From positions 288,778 through 352,535 of the forward strand of contig NZ_FOSK01000007.1 of NCBI RefSeq assembly GCF_900114245.1: a stretch of DNA of 63,758 nucleotides. Reading direction: 5' to 3'. The notes under the pieces were generated by a model that did not search any database, was not told where the DNA came from, and saw only the letters and a list, made by a program, of their open reading frames with translations. Positions 16,811 through 27,241 of the stretch are shown in pieces. Each line of letters starts with the position of its first letter. The first letter of the stretch is position 1. Source of the DNA: Pseudovibrio ascidiaceicola (lineage in GTDB: Bacteria; Pseudomonadota; Alphaproteobacteria; Rhizobiales; Stappiaceae). Position numbers and translations under genes: made by a program.

Positions 16811-17483
16811 ATAGAGAATTAATTATATAGCCAAGGTAACGCTTTGAATCGATGGGATCATACCCCATCTGAGTGCGTAATTTCTTTCGCAGCTTACTGA
16901 TGTGACTTTCGATTACATTCTCGTCTACTTCACTTTCAAAGATGCCATAGACAAAGTTGTAAATCTGAGTTTTCGTCAGGCGACGCCCGTTATTCTGCGC
17001 AAGATACTCTAGGATACGACGCTCGCGGCGTGGTAGTGCCAGTGTCTTGCCTTTGATCTCAGGATCTCGTCCATCAAAGTATACCGTAAGATCACCCAGT
17101 TCGACATTAATGCTTTGGTTCGTTGTCCTGCGCTTGATTGCGTTGACACGCGCAAGTATCTCTTGCGGATGCACCGGCTTACGGACAACATCATCTACAC
17201 CAGCAGCAAATAACTTCAGCGTCTGTTCCAAAACCGGACTGCTATTCAGAACCAATACCGGTTTTTGAGAACATCTACGGCGGATAATCTGCGGGAACTT
17301 TTCACGCTCCCCTATCTCACCAATCAGAATAGCTTCGACAGCCTCAAACTCAGTATCAGGTGCAGTATTTAACCAATCCCGAAAGTCATCCGGACTAAAG
17401 CCACTTGTCGAAATACCTTCTCGCTCAAATCCAGATGCATACCCATCGGTTACAAGCTGTTGTTCATCAACAATTAAATACAT
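16809..17483 (-). CDS. ftcR: FtcR/Rem-type flagellar transcriptional regulator (OmpR family, pseudo-receiver)
   Basis: In Brucella and Sinorhizobium this orphan OmpR-family regulator activates flagellar genes. The 224-residue product begins M-Y-L-I-V-D-E-Q-Q-L-V-T-D-G-Y, matching FtcR, which is why the ATG at 17483 is chosen over the open frame's longer start. The receiver-like half keeps the conserved Lys (DDVVRKPVHP), but the usual phospho-acceptor site reads ILIGE with no Asp. The C-terminal winged-helix domain contains LPRRERRILEYLAQN and VIESHISKLRKKLR, and the protein ends near IDSKRYLGY. No kinase gene lies beside it. It is convergent with fliI. Confidence 0.93.
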   Translation of the reverse strand: MYLIVDEQQLVTDGYASGFEREGISTSGFSPDDFRDWLNTAPDTEFEAVEAILIGEIGEREKFPQIIRRRCSQKPVLVLNSSPVLEQTLKLFAAGVDDVVRKPVHPQEILARVNAIKRRTTNQSINVELGDLTVYFDGRDPEIKGKTLALPRRERRILEYLAQNNGRRLTKTQIYNFVYGIFESEVDENVIESHISKLRKKLRTQMGYDPIDSKRYLGYIINSL

Positions 17484-18238
17484 AACCCCAACCCATTCAT
17501 TCCCAAATGAATATATCGCTGGTAAATCAGTGAAACACATTCTGTCAATTTCTCTTGAAGAATTTTTACCTTCGACACCAAGTAAAACCTCACCAAAAAC
17601 TATAGTAATTATAATAGAAAATAAGAATAAACTTTACTTACAATTTTAACTTAATGCAAAACATAGGTACCGATTTCTGCCATTTTTCGAAATCTTTCGA
17701 ATTTCAATCTTTATTTCTCATACCCTTATTTTTTGTAGGACAAAAATTCAAAGGCATATTTTTGCCACATCCTCTCCATATTTGAGTTCGCGTCATACGG
17801 GAAAAATCCTTGGGATAAACTATTAGCAATTTTAAGTTAGCTACTCTTGGCGCAAGGAGTAGAATCAAAAAGAAGCATTACAGCTGCAGAAAAACGGGCG
17901 TACTTCTACTTATTCTTACAATTGTATATCTCATGTAATTTTATCTAAATTAGCACATTAACCATCCAATTCTTAGTAGGCAGCATTTTCCTACTTAGAA
18001 AAGAAATGTATTCTCCTAGAACTTTAGATAAATAACAGAGCTATACTCTCTAATACTCGTCACAATTCGACTACAATTTTACCACAATGCGTGTCTTTTT
18101 TCGGGCAAGGATACCACGTTATCAGGGGGATATACCTAACTGTGGGATGTGTTTCATCTCAGGTTATGTACTATTGCGTTTCAACTTAAACAAACCTATT
18201 TGCACATCCAGAAATGATCGGCTCGTGCAGGAGACACA
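17484..18238. other. Long AT-rich spacer between ftcR and ugd
   Basis: 755 bases without a supported gene, visibly richer in A/T than the neighbouring coding regions. It separates two divergent genes and so must contain both promoters. GGAG sits just before the ugd ATG (TGCAGGAGACACA). No tRNA, riboswitch or known operator was recognised. A small RNA or a regulatory region for polysaccharide synthesis would fit, but nothing in the sequence proves it. Confidence 0.6.
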
Positions 18239-19555
18239 ATGATAATTACAGTAATAGGCAGCGGCTACGTCGGGTTGGTTTCGGGCACATGTTTCGCTGA
18301 TTTTGGTCATGAAGTCATCTGCGTTGATAAAGCAGAAGACAAGATTGAAAAGCTGAAGAACGGACAGATCCCAATTTACGAGCCGGGTCTGGAAGAGTTG
18401 GTTGCCAGTAATGTGAAAGCTGGCCGTTTGAGCTTTACAACTGAGCTACCTGATGCAGTTCGTAAAGCTGACGTCATCTTTATCGCTGTCGGCACCCCTT
18501 CTCGCCGCGGAGATGGGCACGCCGACCTTAGCTATGTCTATGCAGCAGCCGAAGAGATCGCAACATCCCTTAATGGCTTTACAGTCGTTATTACAAAATC
18601 AACGGTTCCGGTTGGTACAGGGGATGAAGTAGAACGGATTATTCGCGAAGCAAATCCAAATGCTGACTTTGAGGTTGTTTCAAATCCAGAATTCCTGCGT
18701 GAAGGTGCTGCAATTAGTGACTTCAAACGTCCCGATCGTATCGTTGTAGGCCTTTCTCATGAGCGTGCGAAGTCGGTTATGACTGAAGTCTATCGTCCTT
18801 TGTACCTCAACCACTCTCCAATTCTGTTTACGAGCCGTCGCACATCTGAGCTTATCAAGTATGCTGGCAACGCCTTCCTTGCAATGAAGATCACCTTCAT
18901 CAACGAACTTGCTGATCTAAGTGAAGCCGTTGGAGCAGACGTTCAGGATGTCGCCCGTGGCATCGGTCTTGATAACCGTATTGGCGCGAAGTTCCTGAAT
19001 GCTGGCCCTGGTTATGGCGGTTCTTGCTTCCCGAAAGACACACTTGCGCTTGTTAAGACTGCTCAGGACCACTCCAGCCCTGTTCGACTGATTGAAACCA
19101 CTTGCTCAATCAATGATCAGCGTAAGCGTTCAATGTCCAAGAAAGTGACTGCTGCGATTGGTGGGGATGTCCGAGGCAAGAAAATTGCTGTGCTAGGCCT
19201 GACCTTCAAGCCAAACACAGACGATATGCGCGACAGCCCTGCCCTTTCGATTATTCAAGCGCTTCAGGACAAAGGTGCTGACATTCACGCCTATGATCCT
19301 GAAGGCATGGAATCTGCTGTGGAACTTCTGGAGGATGTTACATTCGGAAGTAATGCCTATGAGATTGCAAAGGGTGCACATGCTCTGGTTATTGTGACCG
19401 AGTGGGATGCGTTCCGCGTTCTCGATTTCAGCCGCCTTAAGGAAGAGATGGCAACACCTGTGCTCGTGGATCTCAGAAATATCTACGGCAAAGACGAAGT
19501 TGCCAAACACGGCTTCTCTTACACCTGTATTGGGCGTCCTGACGAAGAAGTCTAA
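18239..19555 (+). CDS. ugd: UDP-glucose 6-dehydrogenase
   Basis: Oxidises UDP-glucose to UDP-glucuronate with two NAD+, providing the sugar donor for acidic exopolysaccharide, capsule or lipid modification. The 438-residue product has the N-terminal Rossmann motif GSGYVGLVSG, the mid-domain segment STVPVGTGDEVERI, and the catalytic cysteine in GYGGSCFPKDT (about residue 260). A C-terminal UDP-binding domain follows (GLTFKPNTDDMRDSP). The length is typical. It is a single-gene unit bounded by the long AT-rich spacer and a strong terminator. Confidence 0.97.
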   Translation: MIITVIGSGYVGLVSGTCFADFGHEVICVDKAEDKIEKLKNGQIPIYEPGLEELVASNVKAGRLSFTTELPDAVRKADVIFIAVGTPSRRGDGHADLSYVYAAAEEIATSLNGFTVVITKSTVPVGTGDEVERIIREANPNADFEVVSNPEFLREGAAISDFKRPDRIVVGLSHERAKSVMTEVYRPLYLNHSPILFTSRRTSELIKYAGNAFLAMKITFINELADLSEAVGADVQDVARGIGLDNRIGAKFLNAGPGYGGSCFPKDTLALVKTAQDHSSPVRLIETTCSINDQRKRSMSKKVTAAIGGDVRGKKIAVLGLTFKPNTDDMRDSPALSIIQALQDKGADIHAYDPEGMESAVELLEDVTFGSNAYEIAKGAHALVIVTEWDAFRVLDFSRLKEEMATPVLVDLRNIYGKDEVAKHGFSYTCIGRPDEEV

Positions 19556-19560
19556 TTAAT

Positions 19561-19600
19561 AAAGTCCCGGCGAGTTATATGTTTTGCCGGGACTTTTCCT
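19561..19600 (+). terminator. Terminator of ugd
   Basis: Perfect 11-bp stem (19561-19571 with 19586-19596), arms AAAGTCCCGGC/GCCGGGACTTT, followed by TTCC. It sits six bases after the ugd stop codon. Confidence 0.9.
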
Positions 19601-19787
19601 GCCTCACACAAGCCATGCCCAATTTTTAAGTGCTGTTACCACAGAGGTGACAATTGCGGTTTGCTTTCAACGCACCAATCATGCGAATTTTAATTATCGC
19701 GTGGGCAGATTCTCTCAGGGCTAATCCCAAGAGCTTTATGAGCTGAGAACAATCTGCATTTTGGAAGATTGCTGGAGCCGATCCTAG

Positions 19788-21770
19788 TTGCTTTACAAGC
19801 ATAAAAACAGACGAGAGCGTATAGCCTCTGGTTGGCCGTGGAACGTCAAAATTCCTCGCGCTGTTACTTTGCTCGTTTGCTTGTGCCTTTCATTCAGCAC
19901 TTTTTCGCAAGCTTATGCGTTTGAACTTTTCGGATACCATCTCTGGGGTGAGAAGGCAGAAAGTAACGAAGATAGCTTAGCTGGTGTGCCAGACCCGACA
20001 CCTTACACCGTTGAGTTTCGTGTTGTCGGGGAACATGAAGACCAGCCGAGTGAACTTGAGGAAGAGTTGCAGTCTGTCAGCCTTCTGGTTCACGACGTCA
20101 AAAAGCTCCCGTCCGGTGCCAGTGGCGTCCTTGCCCGCGCAACCCAGGACTTTGAACGCCTGATCGGCAAGCTTTATGAAGATGGATATTATGGTGCTTT
20201 GGTTCAGATCACCGTAGCAGGGTCTCCACTTAATCAAGCAATCCTTCATCCAGAGAAGATTACAGAACGCCCTATTCCTGTTCTCGTGGAGGTTAACAGA
20301 GATGTTCAGTTTCGCTTTGGCAATGCAGATGTAAATTATAAGGGCTCGGCAACAGAAAATGGTCTGGATCTACCCAACGCTCAATCACTCGGCCTTGTAG
20401 AAGGAACGCCTGCGCTTTCAGAAAAGGTGCTGGAAGCTGAAAAGCAGGCCATTAAGTTCCTAAAGGATGAGGGCTATCCATTTGCAAAGGTAGGGAACCG
20501 ACAGTTACTGGCCAATCACGCCAGTCAGACACTCAAAGTTAAGTTGGATATTAACAGTGGACCCTATGCGCGATTTGGTCCGGTTTCTGTAACCGGCACG
20601 GTCAAAATGGATCCGGAGTTTGTTCGCAGTTACGCGAACCTTCCTCGCGGTGCGCAGTGGGATGCAAAAGTCATCTCTCACGCACAGAGCAGACTGAGGG
20701 ATCTGGAAGTCTTTTCCAGCATTCGCTTTGAACCTGATAAGCAACTTGACGAGAACGGTGAGCTCCCTCTGACGATTGTTGTGGCAGAACGCCCCCGGAA
20801 AGTCTTTGGAGTTGGGGCCAATTACTCCAGTAACGAAGGCGTTGGTTTTGATGGATATTGGCGCCACCGCAACCTGTTTGGAAAAGCAGAGAGACTTTCC
20901 GTTACCGCTGCAGTCGGCCAGCTTCTAGCCGTGGATAACGAACAGATTGAGTATGCTGCGCGGGTCACCTTTGAAAAACCCGGTGCGATTGGACCGCTGA
21001 CCGCTTTTTCAACCAGCGTTGCTGCCGTCCAGGAAAACCCAGATAACTATCGCAGCACATCATTTGCATATGACGCTTATCTATCCCGCGATTTTACAGA
21101 GGCTTTGAGCGGTCGAATTGGTGCAGAAGTCTATTTTGCCAATGAACGAGATGTTTTCGGCCAGAATGATTACTTCCTACTGGGAATTCCTGCAGACCTG
21201 ACTTACGACACACGCAATGACACTTTGAACCCGACCAGTGGTATTGAAGCAAAATTATTCTTTGAACCAGCCTTTGACGTGCTTGGCGATACCGAGAACC
21301 TGTATTCTCAGGGCTCGATTGCCAGCTATTTGCCGATTGTAGGTACGGACCGCGTTGTTTTAGCTGGCCGCGTATCAGCTGGTGCAATTATCGCCCCATC
21401 GGTTCAGGATGTTCCTGCTGCGCGGAGGTTCTTCCTTGGTGGTGGGGGAACAATCCGAGGGTATGCTTATAAAAACGTGGGGCCGCGCCTAGATGACGAA
21501 GTTACGGGTGGGCGCAGCTTCATGTTGTTTAATGGTGAAGTCAGAACAAGAATTACCGAAAACATTGGTCTTGTCGGATTTGTAGATGCAGGCGCTGCAT
21601 ATTTGACCCAGTTTCCCAACTTCGATGAGCCCTTCAGCGTAGGTGTTGGCGGTGGGGTGCGTTATTTCACACCTGTTGGCCCCTTGCGGCTTGATGTTGG
21701 TGTCCCTCTTGAACCTCAGCGCAATGATCCGCCGTTTGCAGTCTATATTGGTTTAAGTCAGTCCTTCTAA
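19788..21770 (+). CDS. tamA: Outer-membrane assembly protein TamA (BamA/Omp85 family)
   Basis: TamA is the outer-membrane half of the translocation and assembly module, which inserts selected outer-membrane proteins and moves lipid together with TamB. The 660-residue product has a long N-terminal basic stretch and signal peptide (hydrophobic part about 27-43, ending AYA), then POTRA-type domains (about 60-340). The C-terminal Omp85 beta-barrel contains GGGGTIRGYAYKNVGPR and ends with an aromatic residue (LSQSF). The frame starts at TTG with GGAG ten bases upstream; an internal start cannot be excluded. tamB follows 21 bases downstream. Confidence 0.95.
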   Translation: MLYKHKNRRERIASGWPWNVKIPRAVTLLVCLCLSFSTFSQAYAFELFGYHLWGEKAESNEDSLAGVPDPTPYTVEFRVVGEHEDQPSELEEELQSVSLLVHDVKKLPSGASGVLARATQDFERLIGKLYEDGYYGALVQITVAGSPLNQAILHPEKITERPIPVLVEVNRDVQFRFGNADVNYKGSATENGLDLPNAQSLGLVEGTPALSEKVLEAEKQAIKFLKDEGYPFAKVGNRQLLANHASQTLKVKLDINSGPYARFGPVSVTGTVKMDPEFVRSYANLPRGAQWDAKVISHAQSRLRDLEVFSSIRFEPDKQLDENGELPLTIVVAERPRKVFGVGANYSSNEGVGFDGYWRHRNLFGKAERLSVTAAVGQLLAVDNEQIEYAARVTFEKPGAIGPLTAFSTSVAAVQENPDNYRSTSFAYDAYLSRDFTEALSGRIGAEVYFANERDVFGQNDYFLLGIPADLTYDTRNDTLNPTSGIEAKLFFEPAFDVLGDTENLYSQGSIASYLPIVGTDRVVLAGRVSAGAIIAPSVQDVPAARRFFLGGGGTIRGYAYKNVGPRLDDEVTGGRSFMLFNGEVRTRITENIGLVGFVDAGAAYLTQFPNFDEPFSVGVGGGVRYFTPVGPLRLDVGVPLEPQRNDPPFAVYIGLSQSF

Positions 21771-21791
21771 TCAGCACCGCCTTAAGAAGGC

Positions 21792-24700
21792 ATGCAAAAA
21801 AAGAGAAAGATCAAAGAGCGAATGCAACTGGTCCGACGTGTCACAATAATCCTTGGCAAAATACTAGCCCTTCTTCTCGTGCTGGTGCTTGTGGTTTATG
21901 CCGGACTTGTGGTGACAACTAGTTTTCAAACAGGTCGCCAATTCCTCGGATCAACTTTGAATTCTTTCTTGCCGGATGTGAGGATTGATCAACCTCGCCT
22001 GACCGCTTCCGGCAATCTGTTTGCGGATGGTGTCTATCTTTCCGATGCAAAGGGCGCATGGCTTGAGGTTCACAGCGCTTCAGTTCGTTGGTCGCCACTT
22101 TCGCTTCTTGTCGGAGCACTTGATATTCACGAGGTCGCCGCACAACGGATTACTTTGGCAAGATTGCCAGAAGCTGCGGAAAATCCGGTTACTGAACCTA
22201 CCCCTACTGAAGAAACAGGGGTTACGCTGCCTTTCAGCACCGTTGATCTCCAAAATCTCAACATCAAAGAACTTGCGCTCCCCCCTTCTATTGCCGGTAT
22301 GCCTGCTCAGTTCGAAATCACAGGCACTGCAACTTATGCGAGCTCTCCTGACAAAATTGCCGGCAAGCTCAACATTACGCGCATTGGCGACGTTCAGGGA
22401 ACAGCAAGTGTTGACGTTGACTTTGATCCGGCAGATGGCGTAGTCAATTTCCGTGCCATGGTCTCTGAAGCAGCCAATGGGCTGGCTGCCACTCTTCTTG
22501 ACCTTCCAGATGCGCCTAGTTTTGCGCTACGTATGGAAGGTGGCGGCCCGCTGACAAACTGGTCATCTTCATTACAAGTAGATCTGAATAGGGTTCGAGC
22601 CATTGATGGTGACATTACTCTTGCACAAAATGGAACGCAGAAATCACTAGCGACACATTTATCGGGGGAACTCGAGCAGTTTCTTCCCTCTTCTATCTCT
22701 AGCCTATTTGCCGGGCAGACCACGTGGTTTGCAAACGCAACACTCAATGAAGATTATCTACCGCTTTCAGCAACCGGAAAGCTCTCAACCGGTGCGGTCT
22801 TAGCGCATTTGGAGAACACTTACGCAACTGACAAGAACTCTTTGATAGCGAAAGTCCAAATCCAAACACTTCAGAGCAACAACAAACCGCTTCTCATCAA
22901 TACTGGCGGGCAGGCCGTTCAACTGGACACTTTGTCCGTGACGGCATCGGCTTCAGGACCGCTTGAGAGCCTGAACTGGGACTTCTCTGTTCAAGCCGAT
23001 AAGATTAAAACACAAGAAGCTGATCTGGGGACGCTTAGTCTTTCTGCAAAAGGTGATGGTGCGCACATTTCCACGCCGATAATGTCCATCCCTCTTGAAG
23101 CGCTTCTTCGAGTTAGTGACATTCATCTTGCTGCAGCAGCACAAGACCAAAACATCAAAAATGTAAGTGTTTCACTCAAAGGCACAGCGTTTCCAAATCA
23201 GGAAAAGCTGGAGCTTAGCGATTTACACTTGGAGAGTGATGGAGCGGCTGCACGGTTTAACTTGGTCGAACTCTCACCGAACAATGGACGGGCACAGGGG
23301 CATCTTTCTGTATCTGACCTTAGTCTTCTGTCAGGGTTTGTACAGCAAAACATCAGTGGCTCTGTTGAGGCTCAGTTGTCTTTGCTAGCGGATTTCCAAA
23401 AACAATCTGGAGAGATAAACCTCAAGGGAACAAGCAGCCGAGTGAGCCTGCAAAATGAGCGCATTGACCGTATCCTCACTTCGCCAAGTCGGTTTTCTGC
23501 CAAGGTTATAGCAACGCTTAATAGAACTGATCTTCTTGCTTCGTATGGCCAACTAGACACGCTTTCATTTGAGAACATGTTTGGGCAGGTTGAAGCTAAT
23601 GGCAGTTTGCAGGATCGTCAGCTGGATGGTGCATTTTCCGCCCAGGTGCATCAACTCGACCTGCTGGAACCACGTGTAAGCGGAGCGCTCACTGCTAGCG
23701 GGAAGATTTCAGGTAACGCTTCAGCACCTGATGTGTCACTTGAAATACACTCTGAGCGGATTGAGATGGATGGCACTCCGTTAGAGAAGTTGCAGCTTGT
23801 AGCAGATGGGACACTTTCTGAGACGGCCCCCAATGCGGACATCAATCTCACTGGCAAGTTTAAAGGGGAAGAACTTGTTGGTAAGTTCAAGCTGCTCAGT
23901 GACGCTGGTAAACTGTCTGTTCCAACACTAGATTTTGATTTCGGCGGGAACAAACTCAGTGGCAACGCATATGCTGCTGATCTTGCTCTCCTACCACAAG
24001 GTTTGGTTGGACAGTTCACCATTGAAGCCAATGACCTGAGCACTTTGTCATCGCTGGCTTTGACCGAGATGGAAGGTCAGGCTCATGGACAAATCGATAT
24101 TGAGCAAGACAACGGTGATGCCAAAATCTCATTTGATCTTAATAGCGAAAATCTTCGGTTTGCGCAAAGCTCCATCATGTCCTTTGTCGCAAAAGGCTGG
24201 ATAGACAAGCCTTTCACGCGCCCAGCTGCAAATGCAAACATCGCGCTCGATGGTGTTGAAGTGGAAGGGGTAAATCTGAGATCATTGACGTTGAATGCGA
24301 CGCCTGTTGAAGGCAACACAAGTGCAGAGATTGCAACTGGCTTTTCCATTAATGCCGAATTTGCTGAAAACAGCGACCAACTTCAGAGCGCGGGGCTGGT
24401 ACAAGCTGTTCCCGATGGGATCATTCTTACGCTCAATTCTCTTAATGGCCGATACAAGGGTATCCAGACGAACCTCAAGCAACCTGCAGTGATTTCGCTC
24501 CTTGAAGACAAGCGTACAGTTTCCTCCTTTGAACTGGCTCTTGGCAATGGCTCTTTGAATGTTTACGGCAGCAACAGCAACCAGCTCGATATCAATGCCG
24601 AACTGAAGCAACTGCCACTTTCTATAGCGAATGCCTTTGTTCCAAGCCTTGCTTTGGATGGAGCGCTCAATGGGACGGTTCGCGCCTTTGGTGAGAACGA

Positions 24701-26228
24701 TGCACCCCAAGTCAGTTGGCAACTCGCTCTGAACCAGTTTTCAGCCAAGCCGCTTCAGGATAACCGCATCCTCCCCCTTCAGATTGAGAGCACTGGATCA
24801 TTTGCTGACAACAAAATTGACCAGAAAACCATTGTCACAAACGGTTCAGGCCTGAACGTTCAGGCAGCAGGGGCAATTGGGCTTGCAGGTGGTCAAGAGG
24901 TGTCTTTGACCACGTCAGGCAACATTCCCCTTGATGTGGTGGGAGCCAAGTTGATCGAACAGAATTTGGGTGGTAGTGGCGGCTTCCGTCTGAGCGGATC
25001 AGTTGCCGGTTCCCTCAAAGATCCTCAGGTCGCTATTGATATCCAGCCAGTGAACCTTGAGACCACGCAGCTCTCAACTGGGATGACACTGACAGACTAC
25101 TCCGGTGACATTAAGGTTACGCGGCAAGAAATTGCGATCAATAAATTTGCCGCCAAGTTCAGCAATGGTGGCACGTTGCTACTTGATGGCAAACTGGGAC
25201 TGGGTTCAGGCCTGCCGGCGCAAATAGAGCTCACAATTGATGGTGGTCGCTATGTTGACGGGACATTTGTTAGTGCATTGATTGATGCCAACCTTGCATT
25301 ACAGGGCTCACTTGCCGATGCGGGTGCCCCTCCTGCTATTTCGGGCAAAGTCACCATTAACCAAGCAGATATTGAAATACCGAGCACTTTTAACTCCAGT
25401 ATCAATCCTGTGATTGTCCGGCATTTGAATGCACCCAAGCCGATCCTCAATCAAGCGAAGATCCTTGCGCAAGATGAAGGACGGGAAAAAGCTAAGAAGA
25501 ACGAACAACCGAGCCCAATCTCACAAGCCAGTTTGAATGTGGATGTGGAGGCGCCAGGCAAAATCTTCATACGTGGCCGCGGCGTCAACGCTGAGGCCGG
25601 CGGATCGCTTAACATCGGCGGTAAGCTCAATGATGTGAAGACAGTGGGCGCCTTCTCTCTGGTGCGTGGCCGTATCGATATTCTCTCAAAACGCCTGACA
25701 CTCAGCCGCGGTAATGTGACGTTTAGCGGTTCACTTGTACCAACACTCGATTTTGCGGCAACGACAACATCCGGCTCAACGGAAGTGACTGTTTTGGTGA
25801 GTGGGCCTGCTGATTTGCCTGTGATTGATTTCACTTCAGTCCCAAGCCTGCCAAAGGATGAGGTCCTAGCGCAACTGCTGTTCGGCGAGTCTGTGAACGA
25901 TCTTTCGCCAATTCAGTTGGCAAGCCTTGCAAGCGCGATCGCAACGCTAACCGGAGGCACTGGCGTCGAGGGGCCATTGGGCACACTCCGAAATCTATTG
26001 GGTGTCAGCGATATTGATATAAAATTTGATTCAGCAGGAAATCCAGAACTGGCCGTTGGTGGATATATAAATGAGCGTATTTATCTGGGCGTGACACAGG
26101 AACCGACAACAGGTGACAATGCAGCGACTGTTGATATTGATGTCACGAAGTTCCTGAAGCTTCGTGGTGAAGCCAGCTCTGACGGAGATGCAAAAGCTGG
26201 CTTCTATTATGAACGGGAGTACGACTAA
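21792..26228 (+). CDS. tamB: Translocation and assembly module protein TamB
   Basis: Very large (1478 residues) inner-membrane-anchored periplasmic protein that bridges to TamA; the family is implicated in outer-membrane protein insertion and in phospholipid transport between membranes. One N-terminal membrane helix (about 16-40) is followed by a long AsmA/TamB-type repetitive beta structure. The C-terminal TamB (DUF490) domain is at about 1140-1478, with GGKLNDVKTVGAFSLVRGRI, a LFGESVNDLSPIQLA segment and a final aromatic-rich stretch. It forms an operon with tamA. Its 3' end overlaps the convergent dehydrogenase gene by four bases. Confidence 0.96.
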   Translation: MQKKRKIKERMQLVRRVTIILGKILALLLVLVLVVYAGLVVTTSFQTGRQFLGSTLNSFLPDVRIDQPRLTASGNLFADGVYLSDAKGAWLEVHSASVRWSPLSLLVGALDIHEVAAQRITLARLPEAAENPVTEPTPTEETGVTLPFSTVDLQNLNIKELALPPSIAGMPAQFEITGTATYASSPDKIAGKLNITRIGDVQGTASVDVDFDPADGVVNFRAMVSEAANGLAATLLDLPDAPSFALRMEGGGPLTNWSSSLQVDLNRVRAIDGDITLAQNGTQKSLATHLSGELEQFLPSSISSLFAGQTTWFANATLNEDYLPLSATGKLSTGAVLAHLENTYATDKNSLIAKVQIQTLQSNNKPLLINTGGQAVQLDTLSVTASASGPLESLNWDFSVQADKIKTQEADLGTLSLSAKGDGAHISTPIMSIPLEALLRVSDIHLAAAAQDQNIKNVSVSLKGTAFPNQEKLELSDLHLESDGAAARFNLVELSPNNGRAQGHLSVSDLSLLSGFVQQNISGSVEAQLSLLADFQKQSGEINLKGTSSRVSLQNERIDRILTSPSRFSAKVIATLNRTDLLASYGQLDTLSFENMFGQVEANGSLQDRQLDGAFSAQVHQLDLLEPRVSGALTASGKISGNASAPDVSLEIHSERIEMDGTPLEKLQLVADGTLSETAPNADINLTGKFKGEELVGKFKLLSDAGKLSVPTLDFDFGGNKLSGNAYAADLALLPQGLVGQFTIEANDLSTLSSLALTEMEGQAHGQIDIEQDNGDAKISFDLNSENLRFAQSSIMSFVAKGWIDKPFTRPAANANIALDGVEVEGVNLRSLTLNATPVEGNTSAEIATGFSINAEFAENSDQLQSAGLVQAVPDGIILTLNSLNGRYKGIQTNLKQPAVISLLEDKRTVSSFELALGNGSLNVYGSNSNQLDINAELKQLPLSIANAFVPSLALDGALNGTVRAFGENDAPQVSWQLALNQFSAKPLQDNRILPLQIESTGSFADNKIDQKTIVTNGSGLNVQAAGAIGLAGGQEVSLTTSGNIPLDVVGAKLIEQNLGGSGGFRLSGSVAGSLKDPQVAIDIQPVNLETTQLSTGMTLTDYSGDIKVTRQEIAINKFAAKFSNGGTLLLDGKLGLGSGLPAQIELTIDGGRYVDGTFVSALIDANLALQGSLADAGAPPAISGKVTINQADIEIPSTFNSSINPVIVRHLNAPKPILNQAKILAQDEGREKAKKNEQPSPISQASLNVDVEAPGKIFIRGRGVNAEAGGSLNIGGKLNDVKTVGAFSLVRGRIDILSKRLTLSRGNVTFSGSLVPTLDFAATTTSGSTEVTVLVSGPADLPVIDFTSVPSLPKDEVLAQLLFGESVNDLSPIQLASLASAIATLTGGTGVEGPLGTLRNLLGVSDIDIKFDSAGNPELAVGGYINERIYLGVTQEPTTGDNAATVDIDVTKFLKLRGEASSDGDAKAGFYYEREYD

Positions 26229-27241
26229 GTCGACGGCCCAGCGAGGCGGACAGCCTCTTCGTAGATAGGCTTTGGTAGGTTGACGCCGTATTGCTCTGCT
26301 TTTTCGCGGGCAGCAAGACGAGATGTTCCTGGTAAACGTGCGCCCTCCTCTGCCTCAATCGCGGCAACAAGCGTTTCCATCCGTTCGGCAAACAAACCAC
26401 CAGAGACAAGATCAGCGTTGATTGCCAAAATAACCTGACCAAGATCAGGGGCATCCCCCTCTCCTGAGAACAAACTGGACGCCTCAAAACCAAATGCAGC
26501 TCCGCATAAGCCTGCTGCCATGATCTCAATCATCATGGCCAAAGCCGCTCCTTTGGCCTCTCCGATAGGGATCATAGTTCCTGCAAGCGCCGCCTCCGGA
26601 TCAGTGGTTGGCTGTCCGTCTTTGTCCAGCGACCAACCTTCCGGGATAGATTTGCCTGTTCGCTGCGCTGCCATGATCTTTCCGCGAGCGACACGTGAGA
26701 GCGCAAGATCAATGACAAGTGGCTCTCCATCTCCATTAGGAGCTGCAAATGCAATTGGATTGGTTCCGAACATAGGGTTCTTGCCGCCATAGGCAGCAAT
26801 TGCCTTAGGCCCATTGCCAAAAATGAACGCAACCATTCCATCACGCGCCAAGCGCTCACAGTGGGCCCCCGCTTGCCCAAAGTGGTGAGAATGACGGATC
26901 GCACTCAAAGCCAGCCCATTTTGCGAGGAAGCGTCTTTCAGAAATGGCAGCGCAACTTCAATTGCTGGGTAAGCAAATCCGTATTTGGCATCAATCCGCT
27001 GCACAACCGGAGTGATCAGCTCTGCTTCTGGTTTGGCAAAGCCGTCTACCTTGCCGGTTCTGGTTTGGGCGGTGTAGGACGGAATTCTGGAAAGGCCGTG
27101 GCCTGCCTGACCATCTGCCTCTGCGTTCACCAAAGCATTTGCAACGATCTTCGCAATTGCAGGATCTGTTTTGTTGGCAGACAAGGCTTCAATGGTGAGT
27201 TTACGTGCTTCTTCTAGTGAGAGATTGACCGTGTCTGACAT
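26225..27241 (-). CDS. Ldh family (malate/L-lactate/ureidoglycolate-type) NAD(P)-dependent dehydrogenase
   Basis: Member of the MdH/LdH2 oxidoreductase family, which reduces 2-oxo acids or cyclic imines and is unrelated to classical malate dehydrogenases. The 338-residue product shows family blocks GHGLSRIPSYTAQ, the catalytic-His region RHSHHFGQAGAHCERLAR (His near residue 118), and IGEAKGAALAMMIE. The exact substrate cannot be read from the sequence. It is divergent from an aldehyde dehydrogenase gene 456 bases away, and convergent with tamB, with a four-base overlap of the stop regions and no terminator between. Confidence 0.93.
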   Translation of the reverse strand: MSDTVNLSLEEARKLTIEALSANKTDPAIAKIVANALVNAEADGQAGHGLSRIPSYTAQTRTGKVDGFAKPEAELITPVVQRIDAKYGFAYPAIEVALPFLKDASSQNGLALSAIRHSHHFGQAGAHCERLARDGMVAFIFGNGPKAIAAYGGKNPMFGTNPIAFAAPNGDGEPLVIDLALSRVARGKIMAAQRTGKSIPEGWSLDKDGQPTTDPEAALAGTMIPIGEAKGAALAMMIEIMAAGLCGAAFGFEASSLFSGEGDAPDLGQVILAINADLVSGGLFAERMETLVAAIEAEEGARLPGTSRLAAREKAEQYGVNLPKPIYEEAVRLAGPST

